Source of the DNA: Phoenix dactylifera
Lineage: Eukaryota; Streptophyta; Magnoliopsida; Arecales; Arecaceae
Direction of reading: 5' to 3'
DNA: 64,000 nt
Assembly: GCF_009389715.1 (NCBI RefSeq)
Contig: NC_052409.1
Location: forward strand, 9,341,213 to 9,405,212
The position numbers and the translations under genes were made by a program. This document shows, piece by piece, positions 48,681 through 58,586 of the stretch (position 1 is its first letter; every line of letters starts with the position of its first letter). Below the pieces are notes generated by a model. The model saw nothing but the letters and a program-made list of their open reading frames with translations. It did no database searches and was not told the DNA's origin.

Positions 48681-49228
48681 TATAAGAGTAAGGAATCCCC
48701 TACTCGATCAGAAATGAGTTTTCATATATAATGGATTACACCCAAGGAAGTTATATAAGAAGAAAACTCAATGAAGAGTTTCAGTCAGAAAGGAATAAAC
48801 TATTTAGAGTATGGTATTTGGGAAAATTTTCTCCATTAGAATTAGTATATTACAAAAATAAATATTATGAGGAATTAGAATACTATCAAAAGATAGAATA
48901 TTTTACCCCTTGGTTTTTAAAATTTTATGCAAATGAGAAAAACCAAGAAATCGCGGTTCTCCAGAAAACATGGACAACTATACAGGATGAAATAATAAAT
49001 TCACCTTTTCCTCCGCAACAAATGTTAAAATTTCAATCAACTGAAGCAATGGCTTATTCCAACTTAAGTAAGATGGAACATTCACATGTTACAATAAGAG
49101 AATTAAATACTCTTATTAGAGCACAAAATTATACAAATGCATACTTACATTGCATAGGAACAGAATTATTACAGCTAGAGAAAAAATTAAATGAAATACA
49201 AAAGAATATGGAAAGAGACATCCAGATT
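48681..49228 (+). pseudogene. Viral fragment: movement-protein tail and VAP-like ORF
   Basis: Plus-strand copy with the small ORF from ATG 48731. It runs in frame into the first codons of the polyprotein before being cut at the ATT junction with the 3' ORF fragment. It has the 4-A version of the overlap. Confidence 0.85.
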
Positions 49229-49614
49229 TCCATAATAATAATATAACTAATTATATCAATTATAGTAAATGTACTATTTGCAGGATCATGCAGCCACAAG
49301 AGTGGGGACTGGATCCCAACAGGCCAATCATGATAACCAAATATGGTTATGAAATCATGGCAACATACTGGGACTACGTCGAGGCTTTCACTAACCTATT
49401 TTTCTATGAAAATCCCAAGAGAAAACACTCTTGGTTTCTGCAGGTACATCCTGATGTTCTGGCCAAACCCGTTCCGGGTTGGTTCAACAAATGGTGGACA
49501 TTCTTCGGCCCTGACATAAGAATATTACCTAAAGAATTACTCAGTCTTTTTGAAGAATGGGTGGATACACATCCAGTCATTAATAAAATGACCGATGATC
49601 AGATTTGTACTGCT
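49226..49614 (+). pseudogene. Viral fragment: middle of the 3' ORF
   Basis: Plus-strand piece matching the Trp-rich middle of the unknown 3' ORF, equivalent to about 41570-41960 on the minus strand. Confidence 0.85.
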
Positions 49615-50524
49615 ATACTCTTTACGAGGTGTTTTGTGTACATATTTTTTGTACTTTCTTTTCTTTTTCTTAGATCCTTCTGGTTTTTCTTGCATGTCAT
49701 ATGCAAACTGATGACAGAAATCACCTAATTGGTGTTTTTCTGTTTGTGATTGTTTCTTAATTTGTTTTTTAAGCTTTAGATCATTGCATATATTTAAACC
49801 TTCTTGAACACATACTCCTATGATCTGTCCATAAGTGTAATGGTCATAGTTGATGTTTATTCCACCTTGTCTATCTCTTAAAGTCTTTTTGACTCTTGCA
49901 GCAAATAAATATGGTAATCCATCTATAAACTTAGATTTCCATAATTCAGTATTAGGATCACCTACTTGGAATACTCTAGTCATAAAGGTATTTTTATACC
50001 ATCTAAAATGTGTTAAAGTTGGACATTTTAGGTTAAGTAATAGAGTTCTCATTGAATCTCCATCTTTTAATTCTAATCCTACAAAGTGTTGGATTATGGT
50101 AACACACAGTGTATATACTTCATCTTGTTCAGTGTCTATTCCTGGAGTGCCACTGCTAGTTGGCCTATCTGGCTCTACTTTTATAGTTTTTATATGTCCC
50201 AAAATTTCATTCTTTTGGTTTTCATTTAAATATCTCTGCCACCATCCTTTTAACTGACCTATAAACCCTGCTATTATAAATTTAACAATTTCATGATCAG
50301 TGTTTCCATTTTGCTGGCAGATTGTTGAATACATCATTATTCTATGTATTACATCTAAGATTTGTTTATCAGACATTCCATCTATGTTCCATTCATAGAT
50401 GTGTTTTCCAGAATAAGAATTCTGATATGGTTCTCTTTCTTCATGTAGTACATCTAATGGAGAAGGCCTTTTATAGTAATATTTTTCTAGTGGTCTAGGC
50501 TCATACTTAATAGGATTAACATTA
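49613..50524 (-). pseudogene. Viral fragment: coat-protein region
   Basis: Minus-strand piece of the polyprotein coat region, equivalent to 45131-46035, open through its length and differing at few bases. Followed by about 32 bp of filler (50525-50556) without match. Confidence 0.85.
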
Positions 50525-50556
50525 AGACATAGTTAGTTAAGTAAGTTTTTCTTAAT

Positions 50557-51942
50557 TGCTAAATCAACAATTTTTGTTGAGGATAGACTGCACAGCAGCA
50601 AAGCAGATCATAGAGAAAGATATAAAAAATTTGGTATCCAAGCAAATTTTTGCTGGATGGCAGGCACAATTGTCTGTTTTTGATTTTAATATTGAATATA
50701 TTAAATCAAAAGAGAATTCTCTTCCAGATTTCTTAACACGTGAATTTTTACAGGGATGATTCCTCTCAGAGGAACATATGCTCGGGGAAGAAATTCTTCT
50801 CGAGGAATCAGGGGACGCAGTGCCAATGCACTTCCCATGAATACAGCTAATTTCCTGTTTCATAGACAGCCAGAAAGGGTACCACAAATGGTGGACCTAG
50901 CAACCTACTTGGGGCAACAAAAACAAAAGCAGGTTGAACAGCAAAATGCTGCAAGAGAAAATCTCTCTTCTTCATCATCATCAAAGCCAACAATGAAAGA
51001 GGTGCTTCAAGAAAGTACTATTGACACCTCATTCTTGCAAAACAATTGCGAGACCATTATAATGTACCTGGGTCCAAGTGACATTGAGCAAATGGAAGAC
51101 CCATGGTGCATTCGTCAAAAATATTTTGACGAGCAAGGATATCCTTCAATGAACGACAAGGACAGACAGATAATGGAGAAATTATTGCTCCTTACTGAAT
51201 CTGTGGAAATTAATCATAATTTTCATAATAATAATATAACTAATTATATCAATTATAGTAAATGTACTATTTGCAGGATCATGCAGCCACAAGAATGGGG
51301 ACTGGATCCCAACAGGCCAATCATGATAACCAAATATGGTTATGAAATCATGGCAACATACTGGGACTACGTCGAGGCTTTCACTAACCTATTTTTCTAT
51401 GAAAATCCCAAGAGAAAACACTCTTGGTTTCTGCAGGTACATCCTGATATTCTGGCCAAACCCGTTCCGGGTTGGTTCAACAAATGGTGGACATTCTTCG
51501 GCCCTGACATAAGAATATTACCTAAAGAATTACTCAGTCTTTTTGAAGAATGGGTGGATACACATCCAGTCATTAATAAAATGACCGATGATCAGATTTG
51601 TACTGCTACCTGTCCTATGATGTATTTCATAGAGAACAAGATTCCATGGATCTGGAAATGGACCTTATCTACCGGATTTGACTCCAACAATATTCCAGTT
51701 TTAAAGAGAAATGCTCTCTACAAATGGTGGGTAGGAATGCCCAACGACAAATTAGATGGTATAATAACTACCATCAAAGAGAATATTCAGGTCTATAAGG
51801 AGAAAAAAATATTTGGATCTCCTCAACAATCCAGTACCAATGATGATAACTTATTTATGTCCATGAAACATACATTAAGCAGGAGATATCCTAACATATC
51901 TGAAGAAGAGGTAAAGGCAAAATGCCTGGAAAGAATCAAGAG
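50557..51942 (+). pseudogene. Viral fragment: end of RNase H plus most of the 3' ORF
   Basis: Contains the polymerase C-terminus with stop at 50757-50759, overlapped by the 3' ORF start as ATGA (ATG at 50756). The 3' ORF then stays open for about 395 codons until it is joined in frame to a polymerase piece at 51941. It shows the apparently unbroken N-terminus of this ORF (MIPLRGTYARGR...). Confidence 0.85.
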
Positions 51943-52183
51943 GCTTAACAAAAGACCGGTTCCTTGGAGTGATTTGCATACCAAACAGGTAAGAAAAATC
52001 AAGTCAAAGGTCAAAAGTTTACCTTGCTTAGCACTAGAGAAAGATATAAAAAATTTGGTATCCAAGCAAATTTTTGCTGGATGGCAGGCACAATTGTCTG
52101 TTTTTGATTTTAATATTGAATATATTAAATCAAAAGAGAATTCTCTTCCAGATTTCTTAACACGTGAATTTTTACAGGGATGA
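51941..52183 (+). pseudogene. Viral fragments: two RNase H pieces
   Basis: A 96-bp piece from the RT/RNase H linker joined at a TAG microhomology to the last 50 codons of RNase H, ending at the stop 52181-52183. By chance the frame is kept from the preceding ORF. Confidence 0.8.
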
Positions 52184-52696
52184 TTCCTCTCAGAGGAACA
52201 TATGCTCGGGGAAGAAATTCTTCTCGAGGAATCAGGGGACGCAGTGCCAATGCACTTCCCATGAATACAGCTAATTTCCTGTTTCATAGACAGCCAGAAA
52301 GGGTACCACAAATGGTGGACCTAGCAACCTACTTGGGGCAACAAGAACAAAAGCAGGTTGAACAGCAAAATGCTGCAAGAGAAAATCTCTCTTCTTCATC
52401 ATCATCAAAGCCAACAATGAAAGAGGTGCTTCAAGAAAGTACTATTGACACCTCATTCTTGCAAAATAATTGCGAGACCATTATAATGTACCTGGGTCCA
52501 AGTGACATTGAGCAAATGGAAGACCCATGGTGCATTCGTCAAAAATATTTTGACGAGCAAGGATATCCTTCAATGAACGACAAGGACAGACAGATAATGG
52601 AGAAATTATTGCTCCTTACTGAATCTGTGGAAATTAATCATAATTTCCATAATAATAATATAACTAATTATATCAATTATAGTAAATGTACTATTT
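52180..52696 (+). pseudogene. Viral fragment: N-terminal third of the 3' ORF
   Basis: A second plus-strand start of the unknown ORF (ATGA overlap again), open to the edge of the block, where TGTACTATTTGC meets the host repeat. Confidence 0.85.
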
Positions 52697-52762
52697 GCCA
52701 CTCTTGGGCCGGGCCATTGTCATCTGGCCCAATGTGGACCAAAAACATAAGTCCAGCAGTTG
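52697..52762. repeat. 66-bp direct repeat, right side of the pararetrovirus block
   Basis: Identical to 37885-37950. Host sequence homologous to the 5' flank of the left eL24 copy continues after it. Confidence 0.85.
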
Positions 52763-52939
52763 TTGCAACGGTTTGGAGGGGTCGTAATATTATCACAATT
52801 AAGGGTCGTTTGAATAATCTAATAAACTTGGACTGAATTTTTCTCTAATTCATGGATTAGGTTGAAAATACTTAACCTTTTTGATTTTTTGATCTTGAAT
52901 TCTCTAACAACGCATTCCTATGTTCGAACATTTTTAAAA
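52763..52939. other. Displaced distal 5' flank of the eL24 right copy
   Basis: The first ~60 bp aligns with 30130-30180 of the left duplicate. The rest is AT-rich and ends with the target duplication TTTTTAAAA (52931-52939). Confidence 0.55.
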
Positions 52940-53078
52940 GGGTTTTTTGCATGAGCACTCTCCTAGATATCGAATTTTGCATGAATACCCTCCCAAAATT
53001 GATATTTGCATGTATATCTTCGAAAAACACTTGTGTTGCTATTCTACTTATTTTTATCCTTATTTTTGCATATGTTCC

Positions 53079-54331
53079 TGATGGGGGCCAAAATGGATTG
53101 TCCTGCTCACAACGATGGGGCCACTCAATTTCGGCCAAATGGGCCCCAACACCGACCCGGGCTGGATATCAGCCCCGCCAAGAGCCAGTTTGAGCCCAAA
53201 CTCCGCCGAAGGCACAGCTGACCTCAGCCAAATCTCTCCGCTGCCGCATCCTGTAGCAACCCTCTGATGCTCATGATGACATTTCGCGCCCGAGCATGGG
53301 ACGCCCCAAAAACTTCTTCAAGCTCGAGGCGTCTCCTGTATTCACCGACTTGCCCCGGCCAAGCTTGGGGCGCCTCCTGTATTAGTCGAGTCACCCCAGC
53401 CAAGCTCGGGGCGCCTCCTGTGTTCGCCAACTCGCCCCGGCCAAGCTTGGGACGCCTCTTGTGTTCGCCGCTCGCCCCGGCCAAGCTCGGAGCGCCTCCT
53501 GTGTTCCCCGACTCGCCCCAGCCAAATGCCTCATGTATTCGCCGACTCGCCCCAGCCAAATGCCTCATGTATTCGCCGACTCGCCCCGGCCAAACTCGAG
53601 GCGCCTCTTGTCTTCGCCGACTCGCCCCGGCCAAGCTCGAAGCACCTCCTGTGTTCGCCGACTCACCCCGGTTAAGCTCGGGGCGCCTCCTATCTTCGCC
53701 GACCCGCCCCGACCAAGCTCGGAGTGCCCTTTCCAAGGGTACGCCCCAAACCTTGAGCTCGGGGCGCTTTGCTGAGCAAACCTCGGAACCCAGGATGTTA
53801 GGCTAACCTCAGCAACCGTCAAGCCGACGTCGCCAAATGCATGATGCCACCCAACGGCCGCACCCATGTGTAGACCCGCGCCCTCCTACGTGGCCGTACA
53901 TTGTGACGCCACCACGCCATGCTTAGTCAGCTGGCCCACGACAGTCAAGGACTGCGCCATGCTACTCTGGCCATACCCTGCTACGACTATCAACGCCTTA
54001 TCGTCGCCAAGAACGGACTACACTGCGCGCAACAAGCAAGCTCTGGCTGCGCGCCACCCCTACTCATGATAGGAACGGGCCATACCTCCGCCACCTGGAT
54101 GCCCCTACAGGGACTATAAATAGCTTCGTGAGATAATGCCTAAGGGACTTTTGGCTGGACCAAATATACCTCATTCTAACTTGAGCGTCGGAGGGCCCTC
54201 ACTGGAACCCCACCGGTGAGGCTTTATACAGGTACATCGCCATGCAGGAGGTGCCCCCGTCCTCTCCTTCCACACCCCGGCAACTCCTCCGACTCCTCCG
54301 GCGTGGTCACCCTCGGGCCAGATTTGAACCA
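53079..54331 (+). repeat. LTR of a second Ty3 element, probably solo, nested in the MULE-like element
   Basis: GC-rich block that begins TGATGG and ends near ACCA. It shares the 17-bp TTGAGCGTCGGAGGGCC (54181) with the complete Ty3 element's LTR (about 9615), at a similar distance after a TATA box (TATAAATAG, 54115-54123), so it is a related LTR. No internal region follows. The ends are estimated and I found no 5-bp target duplication. Confidence 0.6.
53310..53745. repeat. About ten copies of a 41-bp tandem repeat in the nested LTR
   Basis: Unit GGGGCGCCTCCTGTGTTCGC followed by CGACTCGCCCCGGCCAAGCTC, 41 bp. Copies vary and two are shortened near 53525-53580. Long ORFs on both strands here are repeat artefacts. 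Confidence 0.8.
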
Positions 54332-54590
54332 TAATAGGTAGATATGCAAAAGAAAATATTTATAAGAAGATCGCGATAAGAAACAAAAAATAATAATTTT
54401 AAATTTTTATTTTATTTTTAATTAAAATAAATATGATTTTTTTCAATGGTGTTAGAAGAATCGTTATATTAGAGGTATTTATACAAAAACAGTATTTTAT
54501 GAGGATAAAATATAAATATAAATTTGATGATGGTATTCACATAAATTTAAATTTTTAGAAGAATATTTATCTAAAAAACTCTTTTTAAAA

Positions 54591-55134
54591 TAGTGGAGTA
54601 AAGGGTCAAGATGTTATGGATGGATGGAAAGTTGTGCAAGAACAAGAACTAAGGCCAAATCCATTCCTTCAACCTATAGACATTTCCGAGGGGTCGTTGA
54701 GGTAAATTTGGGTAAACTAAGTCAATGATAGATTAAGTTATAGTCTGCAGTACAACTGTACTGCTTCCTTCCCTTTCTTCTCAAGGACATCTAGAACCTT
54801 AATCAAACCATAAATAAAGTAATTAATTAACGCAAAGAAACCCGTTGAATGGAAGCATTTGCTTGCTTAACTCCTTGCCTTCCCATAGCCAATAAAAAGA
54901 TTAAAATTTTAAACCATATTGAGACAAGAGCTAATAAATTAACCCAAAAATTCAAAGAGTGCAGCTTGAAAGATTCCGCTGCTCCTTCAAATGAGATCCA
55001 AAGATTCTCTACGCTGTATTTAATTCCAAAGGAATTAGCTCACAATCAGATATTTATAAGTCCACAATGGCACGATCACATCTCTAATTCCATTTTAAAA
55101 GTCATATTACATTTCTTCATACTTCCACATAAAT
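54591..55134. other. AT-rich intergenic sequence
   Basis: No gene supported. A 100-codon ORF at 54849-55151 has no recognisable features and runs into LINE sequence. Confidence 0.6.
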
Positions 55135-55330
55135 ATTTTTTTTTTCGCTAAAATGGATGGGGAGCGCTTCTAGGCAACTTCCTCTAGGGCTTTTACGGAG
55201 TGATCGACCGCATACGAGGTCATCTAATCTGCGACTTCATTAGCCTCTCTATAAACATGGTTGGCTTGAAAAGCTACACCGCTACTGGCCCTAATGTCTG
55301 TCTATACGTCCTTTCTAAACAACACATAAT
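55135..55330 (-). mobile_element. LINE 3' fragment (RNase H tail)
   Basis: Read on the minus strand, this encodes GVAFQANHVYREANEVAD, then a stop and the usual S-Y-x3-H tail, ending in a poly(A) (the T-run at 55137-55145). A short, decayed copy of the same broad LINE family seen elsewhere in the window. Confidence 0.7.
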
Positions 55331-55463
55331 TGCAGTGATTAATACTACTAATAATAAATGGATGCCAATGTTGACTTAGAACCATTCCACATATCGATAG
55401 TATAAGCAAGGAAAAATTAATGAATATAGTACAAAGTTCTCTTGTATACTGTTTGGATTTATG

Positions 55464-55883
55464 CTAATGTTCTCTCTCGAGGAACCCGGTCATCCGGAGA
55501 ACGGCGTTCCTGACTCGGTAAAGATCCCGTCCCTTGAGCGTCCTGCCTTTGCCGACGCACACCGAGAACGCCATCCTGTCCGATGTTCTTCGAGCCACGA
55601 TGACGTGAGGATGAATCCTCTCATCGCTGCTGTTGTTGCCGAAATCATCATCATCATCATCATTATAATCTCCATGCACGCTGTTGTTGTAAGAACCGTG
55701 GAAGCTGCACCGCGGCGCCCACGAACGACTTGCACCGGCAACTCTGGCCTTGGGGATGTCGACCGGAGCCGACTCCTTCCGTCGAGCTTGCTGCCGGCCG
55801 GTGGATGGTTGCTTCTTCAAGACGGTGCCGTCGTCGTCGCCGCCGTCGGGCCACCAAACATCAGCCTCCTGGAGTTCTTCCAT
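55464..55883 (-). CDS. S40-like (DUF584) senescence regulator
   Basis: Single exon, 139 residues, from ATG 55883. An upstream in-frame Met at 55979 exists, but the family starts MEE-x-QEADVWWPD, which is exactly what begins at 55883. Conserved parts are the N-terminal WWPD motif, a PVDIPKA...SWAP segment, an Asp run and the C-terminal block HPHVIVARR...MAFSVCVGKGRTLKGRDL and RVRNAVLRMTGFLE. S40 proteins are small, nucleus-targeted plant proteins linked to leaf senescence and stress responses; their biochemical role is unsettled. A TATA box lies 43 bp upstream. GC-rich, as is common for intronless monocot genes. Intact by inspection. Confidence 0.9.
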   Translation of the reverse strand: MEELQEADVWWPDGGDDDGTVLKKQPSTGRQQARRKESAPVDIPKARVAGASRSWAPRCSFHGSYNNSVHGDYNDDDDDDFGNNSSDERIHPHVIVARRTSDRMAFSVCVGKGRTLKGRDLYRVRNAVLRMTGFLEREH

Positions 55884-55925
55884 TGGTCTTTGGCTAAGAG
55901 GCTTTGGTGGGGGACGGGGAGGGGA

Positions 55926-55932
55926 ATTTATA
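55926..55932 (-). promoter_or_regulatory. TATA box of the S40-like gene
   Basis: TATAAAT read on the minus strand, 43 bp before the ATG. This implies a 5' leader of only about 10-20 bases and argues against the upstream Met as start, because that Met lies above the TATA box. Confidence 0.65.
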
Positions 55933-56334
55933 GATAAAGAGGTTTTGGTGGGGTGGAGACTTGGAGTCGTCGTGAGCACACTGCGAGCTAAAATGGCGTC
56001 ATCCGGTGGGAGGAAGGGATTGAGTGTGGCATCCGTCGCCGTTGTGACGCTGCGTGGGCTCCAGCTCTTATGTAGGGCCCACGGCCCACCTCGATGTATC
56101 GCTGTTTCTCCGCCTTATTTCGCGAAGGGTTAAAGAATTGCTTGGAGGGAACCTTCTTGGTGTTTCCCACAAGCTGACGTTTCCAAAATATTGATCCGGG
56201 CGTGGTCTTTTTTTAATCTTTTCGTGTTTTCTTGTAAGGATGAGGTTTAAATGGCGTAATTTTAAATTAAAAAATAAATTTTTAGCTAATGACATCGAAA
56301 TATCTGCAGACTCAAAGAAAAATTTATTTTTTTT

Positions 56335-56532
56335 CGAACTACTCATGCTTATCAGAGGTAAATAGTGCTGCTGACTAGATTGCCTCTTATGTCGTGCACC
56401 ATCCAAAAAAGTTCTTCTAAAAGCGTCGCGTATGTTTTTTTCTCTCTATTCCTCAACTTTTTCTTTCCAACATTTTTGAGTGCACTCACGTGGATCGCGT
56501 GTGAGTCGCTTTTATGTTAAAGAAAAAAAGCG
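56335..56532 (+). mobile_element. LINE 3' fragment (RNase H tail)
   Basis: Encodes EVNSAAD, a stop, then IASYVVHHP, followed by untranslated tail and an A-rich end (56519-56529). A decayed copy lying upstream of the S40-like gene. Confidence 0.6.
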
Positions 56533-58586
56533 TAATTAGGCTGTTCATAGCCCAGCACTTTCACTCTCCATTGTAAAGAACGTTAAAGTGGGCCCATTGA
56601 TGTTTGGAAAGAAAAAGGGCAAAAAAAGAAGACCTACTTGAGTCTTTTGCTTGGAGTAGGCATGGGTCATGGGTCTTAGGGAAACAAACTTGGTCCTCGG
56701 ATCTATGTTGGATGGGAAATGATCCCAATCTCAAGTCAGGTCTCATGAACCTAACCCTTGCATGCCTAATAGATTTGTCAACACTACCCTAATATAAACA
56801 TTTGATGCTGAACATATTTTGGGTCTAAATAATTATGTGACTCTTTATCGATAGAAACTGATATCTATCTATAGATCTATTTAAGGATTCATATGCTTTC
56901 CTAGATTCCAATCCCTATAGAGCATTGACTTGAAAGGAATAGTATATTTTTTGAATTAATCACATCAAAAACTCTAAAATATTTGGAGGTTTTTGATTTT
57001 CTCTTAAATTTTAATTTAGTATAATCAGGCCATCAAGGTTTCAATCTTTTTTAAATTCGGACTCTAGTAATAAATTTCGTTTGGCTATCGTGATGGAGTG
57101 GCCACGTGTTATCATGTGGCTTGCTAAAAGTTGATGATCTATCTTTCTCTTGGCTGATGTATAAAAAAAAAAGTCCTAAAGTCCTCTTTCCCTCTTTTCT
57201 CTTCTCTTTTAGCTAGAATTTCATTTCTCAATTCCATCCCTTCTTCCCGTCCGGCAATTAGAAATGGGCAATGGTGGCTGCGAGGTGAGTAGTAAGAGTG
57301 AGAAAAAAAGAGGAGAATTGGAAGAAAAATATGATATTCATAATAATCCAACCTAGAAAATCTCTAAGCTCACAACCTAGCCGCTTATCATAATAATATT
57401 TTTATTGATCTATGAAGGAAAAGAAAAGGAAAGGAGAAGCAAAAATGCTAAAATTATTGTAGTGTTCTCGACCTTGCTTTCTTATTCAAAACTCAAATAA
57501 TGGAATTAAGGAATGAAGAAATATGGAAACATAAATGGAGAAATATGACAATGGTTCCGATTCGTTACCTGGGGGCTCCTAAAAGTTTTTTTTTTCTTGA
57601 CAATCTATATGATAATATTCAGGGCATTAGGAAGTACTAACCCATTATAGACACTTCGAAATTTCAACCAATGATTACTAGTAAATTCAATATTAAACAT
57701 CAAACCATTTCTGATTGCAATACATAGAACAAAGAACCTCAAAAAGTAAACTCAAAAAACCTCACATCTCCATCCTTATCGATCCAACTTCTTGAGTGAG
57801 AAAGTGAGAACACGAAAAAAAAACTAGTGGTTAAATACCATTCCTCCAAATAAAAATTATTCAACTTTCTCCCTCAAATGACAAATTGTGACAGCAAAAA
57901 TCCAAGAAAGAAAGAATAAACATAAAAAAATAAATGCTTAGATCCAATCACTTGAACACCATCATCATTTTCAATGAACAATCTTTTCTTATTTAATCTA
58001 TCTCCTCTTTTTTTTCTCTCTCTTTCGGGAATTGATCACTTCACCAAAGAAGAACACCGCCACAAGTCTCATAGCCATCATGAATCTCCGAAAAGGAGAG
58101 ATAGAATTTGGATGGGAATGAAAGTCGAAACCTAACCGAAAGGAAGACAAAATAGAGGATAAAAATTTCTCTACATCAACAGGTCACATGATATCACGTA
58201 ACAACTCTATCCCAACAGCCACACGGAATACACAACCAGAGTATGAAATGAACAAATATGAAAGTTTGATGATCTAATTGCTTCAAATTAATGTTAAAAA
58301 AATAAAAAAATTTAAATAGTTCAAAATTTTTTATGTGATTAACCCTATATTTTTCCTATGATGCATTGTAAAGGGCCGTCTCTACCGTAGCACTATTTTC
58401 TTCGAACAAAACGATTTCAAAATTGGGCTTGATCAATTCTGATCATCCTGGTCGGGTGAATCTCTTCCAACTGACCTCGGCCGAGGCTCGATCGTTCCAA
58501 AAACCAAACGAAAACCATCCTCCCCTCAATCCCGACCTCCATCTCTTCCTCCCCGAATCCTAAAACCTGAACCTTCGAAGAAAAAA
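56533..58586. other. Intergenic, AT-rich
   Basis: No gene supported. Short ORFs at 56561-56792 and 57139-57351 show no motif. The right end is the promoter and 5' UTR of the PORR gene. A pyrimidine-rich stretch at about 57950-58030 may be promoter-associated. Confidence 0.6.

Larger units (their letters stand above)
37951..52696. mobile_element. Endogenous caulimovirid block, at least twelve rearranged segments
   Basis: Non-functional, scrambled integrated pararetrovirus DNA. Segments as I read them: 37955-38786 (+), 38787-39065 (+), 39064-39532 (+), 39533-39854 (+), non-viral filler 39855-40156, 40157-40423 (+), 40431-48548 (minus, more than one genome length with leader at both ends), 48549-48680 promoter-like, 48681-49228 (+), 49226-49614 (+), 49613-50524 (minus), filler to 50556, 50557-51942 (+), 51941-52036 (+), 52034-52698 (+). 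Junctions share 2-5 bp microhomology. The gene order in the long segment is movement protein, a small VAP-like ORF, coat-protease-RT-RNase H polyprotein, then a 3' ORF of unknown function. The methionine-tRNA primer-binding motif TGGTATCAGAGC occurs three times. Genus not assigned. Confidence 0.9.
52940..54581. mobile_element. MULE-like terminal-inverted-repeat element with nested LTR
   Basis: The left end begins GGGTTTTTTGC; the right end is its diverged inverse (CTAAAAAACTC). Similarity of the inverted arms continues for more than 100 bp (GCATGAATACCCTCCC against TATGTGAATACCATCA when inverted). A 9-bp direct repeat TTTTTAAAA flanks it at 52931-52939 and 54582-54590. A 9-bp duplication with long AT-rich terminal inverted repeats is typical of Mutator-like elements. 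No transposase is present. An LTR fills its centre. Confidence 0.65.

Noticed and set aside
53224..53867. ORFs of 100-179 codons with periodic Pro/Arg-rich peptides
   Set aside because: They are caused by the 41-bp tandem repeat in the nested LTR and are open in several frames.
54849..55151. 100-codon ORF as a small gene
   Set aside because: No motif or signal, AT-rich context, and its end lies in LINE tail sequence of the opposite strand.
55461..55937. Plus-strand 158-codon ORF opposite the S40-like gene
   Set aside because: It is the antisense shadow; conserved family motifs are on the minus strand.
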